From contig FWXP01000004.1 of NCBI GenBank assembly GCA_900176545.1, positions 186,001 to 250,000 of the forward strand: a stretch of 64,000 nucleotides of DNA, in the 5' to 3' direction. The translations under genes and the position numbers were made by a program. The first letter of the stretch is position 1, and the number at the start of each line of letters is the position of its first letter. Source of the DNA: Oscillospiraceae bacterium. Its GTDB lineage: Bacteria > Bacillota > Clostridia > Saccharofermentanales > Saccharofermentanaceae. A model generated the notes under the pieces. The model was not told the origin of the DNA. It saw nothing but the letters and a program-made list of their open reading frames with translations, and searched no databases. Positions 42,852 to 51,998 of the stretch are shown one piece after another.

Positions 42852-43742
42852 ATGCAGCGAAAGGCACGGATAATACTTTATATAGCAATAGGGATACTGT
42901 CGGGAATAGGAATAGCAGCAGGCAGTGTCTTTGACCTTCAGGTGTCACGGGCACTCTTTATGGAGAGTAGTTTTCCTGCAAGGCTTATCACGTTGGCAGT
43001 ATGTTTTGTCTTCTATTCATCCTGTGTTTTCTTCCTGGGCGTGCTCCTGGGACAGCTGCTTGCAGGAAATAACAGGAAGCCTGTAAGGATCATCTTTATA
43101 TCGATGTTCATTTATCTTTTTGTATCGACGGCGGTACTTGCCGGAGCTGAGTTCATCAACGATCCGGTCTTTGGTGCGAAGAGTACGACTATGCTTCGAA
43201 GCCTTCTGGCAGGGACAGTCCTTTATGCTCCTTTCTTTATATCGGGCTATATCCTGAACAAGGGAAGATACAGGAAGGAAGACGTAAGAAGGCTCATCAG
43301 GATGATCGCCGTGATAACAGGATCTTTCCTTATGGTGAAGTACTTAAACACTATGGTGATAAGACCCGGTTATGGTATGGCACATGAAAGCGGATTTGTT
43401 GCCTGGTACGGTGTATCCCGCTCGGGCAGGATCCTTATGTCGCTCAAGGACCTGATCTCATATTCATCAGGTTCATTCGTATGCGGACCTGCAGAATACG
43501 CAGTCCTGTTCCTCGTGATCTTCCCGACCTATGCAATTGCATTCCCGTCGCTTAGGGATAAGGGTATGCTGCTTACCGTAACAGCCGCGATCCTGTTCGT
43601 ACTCGTCAGTATAGCAAGACTCATATCAGGATATAATTACCTGTCTGACATAGCATTTGCGACATTCGCGGGAGTAAAGCTCTGCCTGTCATGTGAAGGG
43701 ATAAAGCTGATCAGGAGGAATAAAGATACTGTATACTCATAG
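42852..43742 (+). CDS. PAP2-fold membrane protein lacking the catalytic histidines
   Basis: 296 residues with about seven membrane helices. Three regions match PAP2 phosphatases: Lys163 to Arg171-Pro172 (KYLNTMVIRP), SFVCGPAEYA in place of SF-PSGH, and Arg256...Asn262...Asp266 (ARLISGYNYLSD) in place of SRxxxxxHxxxD. Both catalytic histidines are absent, so the protein is probably not a phosphatase and may bind a lipid phosphate. It lies in the cluster of nucleotide and phosphate genes, with 2 bases before the kinase-like gene. Confidence 0.7.
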   Translation: MQRKARIILYIAIGILSGIGIAAGSVFDLQVSRALFMESSFPARLITLAVCFVFYSSCVFFLGVLLGQLLAGNNRKPVRIIFISMFIYLFVSTAVLAGAEFINDPVFGAKSTTMLRSLLAGTVLYAPFFISGYILNKGRYRKEDVRRLIRMIAVITGSFLMVKYLNTMVIRPGYGMAHESGFVAWYGVSRSGRILMSLKDLISYSSGSFVCGPAEYAVLFLVIFPTYAIAFPSLRDKGMLLTVTAAILFVLVSIARLISGYNYLSDIAFATFAGVKLCLSCEGIKLIRRNKDTVYS

Positions 43743-43744
43743 GT

Positions 43745-44386
43745 ATGAGATACGCTAATGTCTATTTTGTGATCGGAACAGCTTACGCAGGCAAGTCGAC
43801 GCTAGTTAAGAATCTTGCGAAGGTACATGACGGTATAGCTCTTGAAGAGAATTACCATGACAGAAGACTTCCCGAGCTGGACAGCAAAGAATTCCCGAAC
43901 ATTACATATACCAGGGATCTTCAGGACTGGCACGAATTTATAAGAAGGACACCTGACGAGTATTGCACCTGGATAGATAATGTGAAGAAGGAATGTGAGA
44001 TCGTTGAGCTTCAGATAATAGATGAGATTCTGGAAGATCCCGAGAACAGAACAAAGAAGATATTTGTCGATACGAATATCTCGTTAGAGACTCTTCATAA
44101 GATATCGGATAACAGGCATGTACTCGTTATGTTGTCTGATCCCGATATATCTGTCAGCAGATTCTTCGACAGGCCTGATCCCGAGAAGCAGTTCCTCTAT
44201 CAGCTCATGCTGGAAGAACCTGATCCTAAGGAGGCTCTTGATAACTACCGCGAGATCCTTACGCGTATCAATTCGAAGGAGAGCTATAACACGTTGAAGA
44301 CTTCAGGCTTCGAGGTGATCCTCAGGGATGAGAACAGGAGTCAGAAAGAGACAGTCAGACTGGCGGAAGAAGTATTCGGTATCTGA
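43745..44386 (+). CDS. P-loop kinase-like protein
   Basis: 213 residues. Walker A is GTAYAGKST (about 9-17). A Walker B-like strand IFVDTN and a lid segment with conserved Arg (RFFDRPDPEKQFL) follow, as in nucleoside or small-molecule kinases. The acceptor is unknown. Begins two bases after the PAP2-like gene and ends 18 bases before a metallophosphoesterase, a kinase/phosphatase pairing. Confidence 0.7.
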   Translation: MRYANVYFVIGTAYAGKSTLVKNLAKVHDGIALEENYHDRRLPELDSKEFPNITYTRDLQDWHEFIRRTPDEYCTWIDNVKKECEIVELQIIDEILEDPENRTKKIFVDTNISLETLHKISDNRHVLVMLSDPDISVSRFFDRPDPEKQFLYQLMLEEPDPKEALDNYREILTRINSKESYNTLKTSGFEVILRDENRSQKETVRLAEEVFGI

Positions 44387-44404
44387 TGTATAAGGAGGAT
44401 CTTG

Positions 44405-45271
44405 GTGAATATAGCAGTACTGTCTGACATACACGGTAACGATATCGCTCTTGAGGCGTGCCTTAAGTATCTGGAAGGAAGAGATATCGATGCATATTGT
44501 TTCCTTGGAGACTATACGGGTGAGCTGCCCGGGATCGAGAAGACCATGAAGATGCTATATGCCTTGAAGAGCGAACATGAGTGTTATTTTATCAGGGGCA
44601 ATAAGGAGAATTACCAGACTGACGGGCTTGGGCAGGAGCATCCGGAGTGGGACGAGTTCCCGACTACGGTCGGTATGCTTCGATATGCATACGAGCATCT
44701 GACAAAGGAAGATATAGAGTTCTTTAACAGCCTTCCGATAACCATGAGATTGTGCTTCTCGGGAATGCCTGATATAGTGCTCTGTCACGGATCTCCTCGT
44801 AAAGTAAATGAGAAGCTCCTGCCTGACAGCGAGAGCCTTAAAGAAGTGACAGATGAGACGGATGCTGAGCTTATCGTATGCGGTCATACGCATAAGGTCA
44901 TGGATACTATGTGCGGGAATGTTCGTGTGATAAATCCGGGATCAGTAGGAGTATCGATAGACGTTCCGTACAATTATCGTTTCCTTATCCTTCACGGACA
45001 GGAAGGGAAGTGGGAGCCCGAGTTCATATCTTTGCCTGCAGATATCGATCGTATAGTGTATTCTATGAGAGAAGCAGGCCTCTATGAGACAGCTCCTTAC
45101 TGGACAAGATTTACGGAGCTTCTTGTTACCGGAAAGAGCGGACATTATACTCATGCCGGTATGCTCAATATGGCGATGGATATATGCCGCAGGGAGCATG
45201 GCGATTGTATATGGCCGAGAGTTCCTGAGGAGTGCTTCGAGAAGGCTTACAAGATGATCTGTGACAGATAG
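44405..45271 (+). CDS. Calcineurin-like metallophosphoesterase
   Basis: About 288 residues from GTG 44405, after AAGGAGG. Blocks: SDIHGND (about 8), GDYTGELPG (about 36), RGNKENY (about 63), CHGSP (about 128), CGHTHK (about 160) and NPGSVG (about 178). This is the same superfamily as the gene at 34904, but with a C-terminal extension of about 90 residues. Likely works on the same metabolite pool as the adjacent P-loop kinase. Confidence 0.88.
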   Translation: MNIAVLSDIHGNDIALEACLKYLEGRDIDAYCFLGDYTGELPGIEKTMKMLYALKSEHECYFIRGNKENYQTDGLGQEHPEWDEFPTTVGMLRYAYEHLTKEDIEFFNSLPITMRLCFSGMPDIVLCHGSPRKVNEKLLPDSESLKEVTDETDAELIVCGHTHKVMDTMCGNVRVINPGSVGVSIDVPYNYRFLILHGQEGKWEPEFISLPADIDRIVYSMREAGLYETAPYWTRFTELLVTGKSGHYTHAGMLNMAMDICRREHGDCIWPRVPEECFEKAYKMICDR

Positions 45272-45287
45272 TCGGAGGCGTGTTCAT

Positions 45288-45863
45288 ATGGCTGAAGGTA
45301 AAAGATCTCCCAAGAATAAGATTGCTTTCTTTTTGCTGGCCTTGGTTGCCGTGATGCTCTTGGCGCTGATCGCCGCGCCGCAGATAATCTATAAGAGCCA
45401 GCATAATCCTCCTCCTGATGTCAGCGTTACTCCCTCTACTACTCCAACTACTACGATACCTGCAGGTGCCTACGGGTACGGTAATTCGGACGGGTTGGCA
45501 TTTGTTGTCGACGTGACTAACGAAGGACCATTTATGTGGGACGAGGATTATTGGCAGACGACCACGTATTCCGTGTATTACGACGGTACTCTGGAGATAA
45601 CTAATACATATTCCTTGAGCGGCGAACGTACGGAAGTCTGCCATATCAGCGAAACTGACTTTAACTCGATAATGAGTCTTGCACATAAGGTCATGGCTGA
45701 GAAGCCATATGAGGATATGGATTATTCAGATACAATGGATGGATCTACCTGGGGATTTTCTATCTACGATACGAACGGCGAAGCAACATATATCTACGGA
45801 GGTTATACGAACGGTATAGAGGACCTCGAGAACATCGAGGGGATCCTTATAAGTCAAGGATGA
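45288..45863 (+). CDS. Membrane-anchored extracytoplasmic protein
   Basis: 191 residues from ATG 45288, with GGAGG upstream. A basic N-terminus, one membrane helix (about 14-34), a Thr/Pro linker (about 40-60) and a beta-rich outer domain. No recognised family. The Thr-rich linker resembles those of the lipoproteins in this window. The last ten bases overlap the convergent TraX-like gene. Confidence 0.65.
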   Translation: MAEGKRSPKNKIAFFLLALVAVMLLALIAAPQIIYKSQHNPPPDVSVTPSTTPTTTIPAGAYGYGNSDGLAFVVDVTNEGPFMWDEDYWQTTTYSVYYDGTLEITNTYSLSGERTEVCHISETDFNSIMSLAHKVMAEKPYEDMDYSDTMDGSTWGFSIYDTNGEATYIYGGYTNGIEDLENIEGILISQG

Positions 45864-46588
45864 GTTCTGATATACATAACCACGAGATATATCACCAGAA
45901 GGTGAAGAGGATAGAATACGTAGAAGAACCACTTGTGGAAAGGCTTCCTGCTTCCGGGCTTTCCGTTATAGAAGCAAGTCAGAAGGACAGGTACAAGGAA
46001 TGCTCCCAGCTGGAAGAGTCCTCCTGCTATGCCCTTTGACATGACCATGGCAAGGATGGTCTCTACGATACCGACGACAGAGAAAGAGATCCATTTCTTC
46101 TTCGGATCGTCTCTCCATATGCATGCGAACAGAGCCCACAGTACTGCCCATATGCACCAGTCTCCGAGAAGCGACAGTGCGCAGCCTGTTACGACAAGAA
46201 GTATCTTCACGGCTTTCTTAGCTTTGAACTTATCCCACATCCATACGGTCATGAAGGCCACCCAGAGAGTGAAGATCATGCCGAACATATCCATACCGAA
46301 GTAGGGCCATTTCCCGTGGTAGTAGATGCTGTAAGGGATCCATGTGATCACGGAGAATATGAAGAGTCGAAGTGCGTACTTCTTCCTGTCTCTCGTATAT
46401 TGATATCCTTCTGCAAGAAGAAGTGACATGCCCGGGCCCGTAAGGCGCCCTATGATGTGCATTGTCTGTCCGAGAGGACTCATGAACGGCACAAAGCTCC
46501 ATGCGATATGGTCTGTCAGCATGGCTAAGATGAGTATGTATTTGATCTGATTCCTGTTGAATATCGCTGTTCCCTTATTCTTTTCCAT
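45854..46588 (-). CDS. TraX family membrane protein
   Basis: 244 residues with about eight membrane helices. The N-terminal NQIKYILILAMLTDHIAW (with His), GRLTGPGMSLLLAEGYQYTR and YALRLFIFSVITWIPY blocks are those of TraX, whose F-plasmid member acetylates pilin. In Firmicutes chromosomal copies probably acetylate a surface component. The His in LTDHIAW corresponds to the acyltransferase His. The only minus-strand gene in this stretch. Confidence 0.85.
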   Translation of the reverse strand: MEKNKGTAIFNRNQIKYILILAMLTDHIAWSFVPFMSPLGQTMHIIGRLTGPGMSLLLAEGYQYTRDRKKYALRLFIFSVITWIPYSIYYHGKWPYFGMDMFGMIFTLWVAFMTVWMWDKFKAKKAVKILLVVTGCALSLLGDWCIWAVLWALFACIWRDDPKKKWISFSVVGIVETILAMVMSKGIAGGLFQLGAFLVPVLLTCFYNGKPGSRKPFHKWFFYVFYPLHLLVIYLVVMYIRTHP

Positions 46589-46717
46589 GGAAAGGATTCT
46601 ACCATTCCCGTAAGCTTTCTGAAAGTAAATAGTTTTCTTTTATACAATTATGCCTACATTATCCAACCGTATAAGAAGCTGATGTAGTTATAATCGAAGT
46701 TAGGGGAGGATATGTGT

Positions 46718-47806
46718 ATGGATGCCGACAGATCGGGAAGACGCTTATTTGAGATAGATGCGGTGAAGTTCTTCGCCATCTTCTTTATGATCTGCGCGCA
46801 TGTCTACGAGCAGTTCGGATCCTTCGATCATCACGGTACCATGCCTGATTCGATCTACCGTAACCTGGTGGAGTTTATCGGCGGCCCTTTGGCTGCTCCG
46901 GTATTCATGTTCTGCATGGGGATAGGCATGGTATATACAAGACACGATACGCCCTCTGAATTTATAAGGCGAGGCCTTAAGCTTCTTATCACGGGATATC
47001 TTCTTAATTTCTTCAGGCAGACTGTTCCTATGCTGATAGGTATGGCCCTTGGCGTAGAGACGGGATTAAGCCTTATAGGCGGCCTTCTTAATGTGGATAT
47101 ATTGCCTTTCGCAGGAATGGCATTTATTACAATAGGACTTCTCAAGAGATTGGGGCTCAAGCCGTATCAGATGCTCTTCTTTGCCGTCATCTTGCAGGGA
47201 GCAGGGATATGGGCGACAAAGATCGATATACCTTCAGTAGCCTTAGCAACACTCGTAGGACTTATCCTGCCCGGCGGAGCGCATGTTGCTTTCTCTCTTA
47301 TGCTGTGGCTCGTATATCCTGTCCTCGGTATCCTGTTCGGAATGCGCCTCAAGGAGACAAAGGACAGGGGAGATCTCTATAAAAAGATCCTGCTTCCCGC
47401 AGTGCTCTTCTTCGCCGCTTATTCATTGACGCTTCTTTTCTTCGGATATGACATTCGTCTTATCTATGCGCTCTATAAGGATTCCTACTACAACCAGACT
47501 CTGCTTCACACATTGTGGATCCTGCCCATAATTCTTATCGCGGTAAGTACGAGCTTTTTTGTATACAGAAGACTTGAGAACAGCATCCTCGGCAGGTTCA
47601 TGACATATTGCAGCACCAACCTTACCTCCATCTATATCACGCAGTGGCTCCTTATCGGATACGGCCTCGGTTTTTTTATCCTGCTGGGATTCGAGGCGAC
47701 TTTTTCTCCTGTAGCTCTTACTCTCGGTGCCCTTGTGCTTATGGCGGTATCTACCTGCATAACTGCTGCTCGAAATGCTATAAGAAGGCGTAAGAAGAGG
47801 GCTTAA
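46718..47806 (+). CDS. Membrane acyltransferase (HGSNAT/DUF1624-like)
   Basis: About 362 residues from ATG 46718; ATG 46712 is too close to the AGGGGAGGA site. About ten membrane helices. The start FEIDAVKFFAIFFMICAHVYEQF, with a conserved Asp and His, and PVFMFCMGIGMVYT resemble heparan-alpha-glucosaminide acetyltransferase-type or acyltransferase-3 enzymes. The acceptor is unknown. The end is basic (RRRKKRA). Confidence 0.72.
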   Translation: MDADRSGRRLFEIDAVKFFAIFFMICAHVYEQFGSFDHHGTMPDSIYRNLVEFIGGPLAAPVFMFCMGIGMVYTRHDTPSEFIRRGLKLLITGYLLNFFRQTVPMLIGMALGVETGLSLIGGLLNVDILPFAGMAFITIGLLKRLGLKPYQMLFFAVILQGAGIWATKIDIPSVALATLVGLILPGGAHVAFSLMLWLVYPVLGILFGMRLKETKDRGDLYKKILLPAVLFFAAYSLTLLFFGYDIRLIYALYKDSYYNQTLLHTLWILPIILIAVSTSFFVYRRLENSILGRFMTYCSTNLTSIYITQWLLIGYGLGFFILLGFEATFSPVALTLGALVLMAVSTCITAARNAIRRRKKRA

Positions 47807-47938
47807 GAAAGAAACTTTGATAAGCAAAGTAATACCGCGGATTTGCCCTAAAGGTATATATCGGCTCAGCCCTTGAGGAGATATTATGATGACATAAGGA
47901 CCTCTTGGTCCGACTTAGGGGAAAAGGGGGGCTATGGT

Positions 47939-48715
47939 ATGAATTACAAGATCTACGATAACAACTCAAGTGAATGGGTATTACTGATACACGGTCTTGG
48001 CGGAAGTATCAGCACATGGAAGTATCAGATAGAAGATCTTCAGGCGTACAACGTGCTTGCCGTGGATCTTGCAGGTCACGGCGGTTCAGCATTCGAGAAG
48101 AGAAAGCGCCTCCTTACCAGATCAGCTTCCGATATCAATGCGATCCTAGAGAAAGAGAATATCGATAAGGTACATGTCATATCCTTATCTCTCGGAACTT
48201 TAGTAGCAATGGAATTTGCATACCTTTATAAGGATAAGGTCAGGTCCATAGTCCTGGCCGGATTCGTCCTTAATATGGGTATAGGCTATAAGTCCCTTCT
48301 GGCTTTCGTAGAAGGCTTGAAGTACATCGTTCCCAAGAAGATATTCTATCCGATGTTCGCTAACCTCATGATGCCCAGGAAGAACCATAAGAGGTCCAGG
48401 GATTTCTTTATAAGGGAATCCGTAAAGATGAAGTCAGTCGCATTCAGGATGTGGCTTACTGAGCTTTTCAGGACGCAGTTCAAGCTAAAGGAATATCTCA
48501 TCAACATAAAGGAGAATAAGCTTCCCGTTATGTTCATCTCGGGAAAGCAGGATTACTTCTTCGTAAAGAGCGTCAAGAAGACCCAGAAGAAGATAAGTGA
48601 TGCCAAGCTCATCTTCATAGAAAAGTGCGGCCATGTATGCAGCATCGAGAAGCACAGGGAGTTCAATGACCTCGTAGCAGGATTCCTCCAAAAAGTCAGT
48701 GTAGGAATGGTATAA
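47939..48715 (+). CDS. Alpha/beta hydrolase
   Basis: About 258 residues from ATG 47939, after AAAAGGGGGG. Oxyanion region IHGLGGSIST, nucleophile elbow ISLSLGTL (Ser between Leu residues, the usual GxSxG being changed to S-L-S-L-G), catalytic Asp in SGKQDYFF, and His in KCGHVCSI. Esterase or lipase-like; cytoplasmic. The stop overlaps a TATAAT for the next gene. Confidence 0.85.
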   Translation: MNYKIYDNNSSEWVLLIHGLGGSISTWKYQIEDLQAYNVLAVDLAGHGGSAFEKRKRLLTRSASDINAILEKENIDKVHVISLSLGTLVAMEFAYLYKDKVRSIVLAGFVLNMGIGYKSLLAFVEGLKYIVPKKIFYPMFANLMMPRKNHKRSRDFFIRESVKMKSVAFRMWLTELFRTQFKLKEYLINIKENKLPVMFISGKQDYFFVKSVKKTQKKISDAKLIFIEKCGHVCSIEKHREFNDLVAGFLQKVSVGMV

Positions 48716-48716
48716 T
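48708..48716 (+). promoter_or_regulatory. Extended -10 promoter overlapping a stop codon
   Basis: TGGTATAAT covers the last codons and stop of the hydrolase gene, 59 bp before the next start. Confidence 0.45.
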
Positions 48717-48729
48717 CTATCCCAAGGAG

Positions 48730-48760
48730 CGAACGTGATCCGTAATGATCGCGTTCGTTT
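48730..48760 (+). terminator. Hairpin behind the alpha/beta hydrolase
   Basis: CGAACGTGATC and GATCGCGTTCG form an 11-bp stem (one G-U) around six bases, followed by TTT. Since the -10 at 48711 precedes it, it would sit in the leader of the next gene. Confidence 0.55.
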
Positions 48761-48774
48761 ACGAGGGGTAGTAA

Positions 48775-49695
48775 GTGGAATACGAGAAGCTTTTTTCAGA
48801 CCATATGAAGGCGGCAGGATTCGATGTCGAGAACGGCATGGATATCTTTAAGTCTTACTATACCGAGTATCATGACAGTTCTGATTTTTATGAGAAGGCG
48901 AAGAGGACCGGCCTCAGACTGGATCTTTTGGCAGCGGCTGTAGCACATCTTAAGACGAGCAATTATCTCGGGTTCTCTGATAAAGCTGCATATGACATTA
49001 GAAGCTTATGGGGGCTCACCGACGAAGAATACATCTTTGTGGCTGAGACTCTCTCTTCTAATCTTAAGAAATATCATCTGGAAGATTCTGGCGTTCCCAG
49101 TCCCGAAGAGCAGCAGAAGATAGACGATCTTGATGGTATGCCTCGTGACTTGTGCAGATTAAAGAGATTATTTTCTATCACAGGCATATTGCTGCTCATA
49201 GTGTTATCGGTGTTTATCATCAGCTCGATAAGCAACAGTAAGATCCCTGAATATCAGGTCGCTGATGTCAAGATCACCGGTGTCTATTCTGATATCGTGA
49301 CCGATACGGAATATGTGTATATAAATGATGTTCCCGTAGAGAGAAAAATGACACGCGCAAGATATTCTGTATTCATCGAGGACCTTAACTCAGAGTACTA
49401 TCTGAACGGGGTTCCGAGAGGCGATCTGGATCGTCTGCGGAAAGTAAAGAGTGATGAAGGATCTATAACAGTCTATAAGTTGGACGGCGCTTATTACTAC
49501 ACAGAGAGCAGTATGTTAGCATCGAGAGCATCTTATCGATATAAGTATATGAGTTTGATAGTAATGGTACCTTTGCTCATAGTGTTCATCGTGGCGTTCT
49601 TGCTTTATGTGATCTTCAGAAAGTGTCCCGAGCGGTATTTGAAGTTCAAGGAAATGGGTCGAAGACGATCGGGGAGCGGATCGACTTTAACATGA
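48775..49695 (+). CDS. Hypothetical two-helix membrane protein (paralogue A)
   Basis: 306 residues from GTG 48775, with GAGGGG upstream. An N-terminal helical cytoplasmic domain (about 1-120) contains RLDLLAAAVAHLKTSNYLGF, followed by a membrane helix (about 132-155), a beta-rich outer domain and a second helix (about 255-280). The next gene has the same plan and many matching positions, so the pair arose by tandem duplication. Function unknown. Confidence 0.7.
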   Translation: MEYEKLFSDHMKAAGFDVENGMDIFKSYYTEYHDSSDFYEKAKRTGLRLDLLAAAVAHLKTSNYLGFSDKAAYDIRSLWGLTDEEYIFVAETLSSNLKKYHLEDSGVPSPEEQQKIDDLDGMPRDLCRLKRLFSITGILLLIVLSVFIISSISNSKIPEYQVADVKITGVYSDIVTDTEYVYINDVPVERKMTRARYSVFIEDLNSEYYLNGVPRGDLDRLRKVKSDEGSITVYKLDGAYYYTESSMLASRASYRYKYMSLIVMVPLLIVFIVAFLLYVIFRKCPERYLKFKEMGRRRSGSGSTLT

Positions 49696-49715
49696 GCATA
49701 TGAGGGGCAGATAGA

Positions 49716-50621
49716 ATGGAATTTACAGATACATACCTTGATAGGATCAGGGAAGTAGGATACGATGCCGATAAGGCAGGAGATGTATTCGACGGTTATC
49801 TTCGTGAATATCTTGATAATCCTAAGCTCAAGAAGAAAGCAGAAGAGCGTTCTTTAAGGCTTGATGCCGTGTGTGCTTCGATAGCGACTCTTAAGACGAA
49901 TAAGTATCTCGGAATAGAGGATGAAGATCTCTACGACATAAAGCGCATGTGGCGTCTTTATGACCTTGAATATAAGCTTGTCGCAGAGACCTTGATCGAC
50001 AACCTTAAGGCGTACCATCTGGATCCTGCAGGTGTTCCTACAAGAGATGAACAGGATAGTGTCGAGGATCTCGAGCACTTAAAGAGCGTCCTGAAGACGC
50101 TCAAGAGAGGAGTCATTATCGTAGGTGCCGTCATTGTGATATTGTTGGCGGTGATAGGTATAAGTTCTTACTACTGTGCTCAGGAATTTGAATACAGTGT
50201 AGTCGAAGTAACAGTAGTCAAGGAGACGACAGAAGAGTACACCGAATATAAGTACGATCAAAACGGGTTACGAAGCGGAGAGAGAAAGCGTTCCCGCCAG
50301 GTCGTATGGGTCTATTATGACGGCTACGAATATCCTCTTGTGGGAGTGGACCGATCCGATCTTTATGCTCTTAGGGACGCCCAATACAAACATGAACCTC
50401 TGACTGCCTACCTCTATAACGGCGGGATGTACTATAAGGAAGATACGATGAGGGCCTACAGGCCCTGTGCAGGAGTAAGGAGTTACTGCCTGTTCCTGCT
50501 GGTTGTCGTTCTCATTGTATTCGGTCCAATGCTGGTGCTATACTTGACCTTCAGGATACGCCCCGGCGCTTACCACAAGCTTAGAGTCTTTACTCACGGA
50601 CGGTTTATCCTTAGAAGATGA
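49716..50621 (+). CDS. Hypothetical two-helix membrane protein (paralogue B)
   Basis: 301 residues. Shares with paralogue A the helical N-terminal domain (RLDAVCASIATLKTNKYLGI), the membrane helix near 130-155, an outer domain with aromatic MYYKEDTM-like segment, and a C-terminal helix. It starts 20 bases after paralogue A and is followed by another membrane protein 14 bases later. Function unknown. Confidence 0.7.
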   Translation: MEFTDTYLDRIREVGYDADKAGDVFDGYLREYLDNPKLKKKAEERSLRLDAVCASIATLKTNKYLGIEDEDLYDIKRMWRLYDLEYKLVAETLIDNLKAYHLDPAGVPTRDEQDSVEDLEHLKSVLKTLKRGVIIVGAVIVILLAVIGISSYYCAQEFEYSVVEVTVVKETTEEYTEYKYDQNGLRSGERKRSRQVVWVYYDGYEYPLVGVDRSDLYALRDAQYKHEPLTAYLYNGGMYYKEDTMRAYRPCAGVRSYCLFLLVVVLIVFGPMLVLYLTFRIRPGAYHKLRVFTHGRFILRR

Positions 50622-50635
50622 TGTTGGAGAAATAG

Positions 50636-51322
50636 ATGAAGCAGAAGACAAGGATAATGTTGTTCTCTTTCCTGAGCAACTTCTTTATAAGATTCGGTAT
50701 ATTATTCTGGCTCGGAGGTGCGACTGCAGCCATAGCGAAGCATCCTACTGTTAAGGCTATCGGTATAGCGCTTGTCCTCCTGGATCTTGCAGTATCTTTC
50801 TACGATTCGGTCATTATATTCTTCATTGCCAAGAAGGACGGCAGCCCTATCATGAGGGACTTCTTTCAAGCTATGGAAAGTGATGATCCTGATGCCATAA
50901 ATGACGTTGCAAGGAAGTGGGCAGTAAGACCCGGTGACGATAACGGTATTCTCGTTGACGAACAGGATCTGGATCCCGATACGACATTCGAGGATATAGC
51001 TGAAGCATTCGAAGCCTCCTGTCATGAACACGATCCCGACGGTAACGGACTCATGTACCTGGATGCAGGTATGTCGGATGACTTCGAGAACGCATATGAA
51101 TACAAGCTTCGCAAGAGGCTCACAAGGGAAGACGGCAGGATAACCGATATATATCTGAAAGTAGTGTTGGACGCCGACGAAGACAGCATGAAGTATACTG
51201 AGAGTATCGGAAGCAACGAGGTGGAGACTGATTTCTTTACGTATATACGAAATGCTGACGTAAGCAGATATATCACCGACAAGAAGTATCGCGCACTCAA
51301 GGTAGGAGCGAGGATATATTGA
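50636..51322 (+). CDS. Hypothetical membrane protein
   Basis: 228 residues. Two membrane helices (about 8-30 and 42-65) anchor a soluble, acidic C-terminal domain (about 70-228) with several Asp-rich segments. Same transcription unit as the two paralogues before it. Not recognised. Confidence 0.65.
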   Translation: MKQKTRIMLFSFLSNFFIRFGILFWLGGATAAIAKHPTVKAIGIALVLLDLAVSFYDSVIIFFIAKKDGSPIMRDFFQAMESDDPDAINDVARKWAVRPGDDNGILVDEQDLDPDTTFEDIAEAFEASCHEHDPDGNGLMYLDAGMSDDFENAYEYKLRKRLTREDGRITDIYLKVVLDADEDSMKYTESIGSNEVETDFFTYIRNADVSRYITDKKYRALKVGARIY

Positions 51323-51363
51323 TCAGACCAAGTTGTCTTATAGTAGTATAACGAACGTTATCG

Positions 51364-51372
51364 TGGTATAAT
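51364..51372 (+). promoter_or_regulatory. Extended -10 promoter element
   Basis: TGGTATAAT, 66 bp before the start at 51439. Confidence 0.45.
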
Positions 51373-51438
51373 ATCCGTGGTGTTCAGGGATAGATACCAA
51401 GGGATAATAAGGATAGATAACGTAAGGAGGGAATGCTT

Positions 51439-51975
51439 ATGGTACCTCTGGAATACAGACCCTATAAGGGCAGACCTGACGAGCTCGAATATAGAGCCGC
51501 ATCACCTGAAGAAGAACAGCTCTGTCGCAGGACGGAGAGGAATGGCAGACTTTTGGTCCCGATCTATCTGGGCTTTGTAGCCGTATTTGTCTGGATGGTC
51601 TGGCTGTATAAGAAGATGAACGGGCTTGATATCTTCGCCGTTGCGATAATGGCATTTATGGTATTAGGATTTCTCGCAATGCTGCCTTCTGTATTGTCGT
51701 GCTTTAAGAAGAGCATTTCCTTCGAAGTAGCAGACGGAACCATAGTCAGAGGACATAGTGTTTCTTCTGACGCAAATGATTATCGCTATTCTTCCGTATC
51801 CGTATGGTGCCAGAAGGAGCAGAAGTATCTTGATAAGGTAAGATGCAACTTCGATTCCCATCATGTGCATAGGGGAGATGATATCCTGGTCGTAAGGGGA
51901 TACAGGGGAGAAGGCAAGAAGCCTAACTGCTTTGCGATCCTTAAGTTCCCGACTGATCCGGACGGCCTCAGATAA
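51439..51975 (+). CDS. Hypothetical two-helix membrane protein
   Basis: 178 residues from ATG 51439, eight bases after AAGGAGG; ATG 51433 is too near that site. Two membrane helices (about 42-60 and 68-90) precede a beta-rich domain with conserved-looking Cys and His (VWCQKEQKYL, FDSHHVHRGDD). Not recognised. Confidence 0.65.
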   Translation: MVPLEYRPYKGRPDELEYRAASPEEEQLCRRTERNGRLLVPIYLGFVAVFVWMVWLYKKMNGLDIFAVAIMAFMVLGFLAMLPSVLSCFKKSISFEVADGTIVRGHSVSSDANDYRYSSVSVWCQKEQKYLDKVRCNFDSHHVHRGDDILVVRGYRGEGKKPNCFAILKFPTDPDGLR

Positions 51976-51998
51976 CAGGCTAAGTGCGGTTTCTATAA

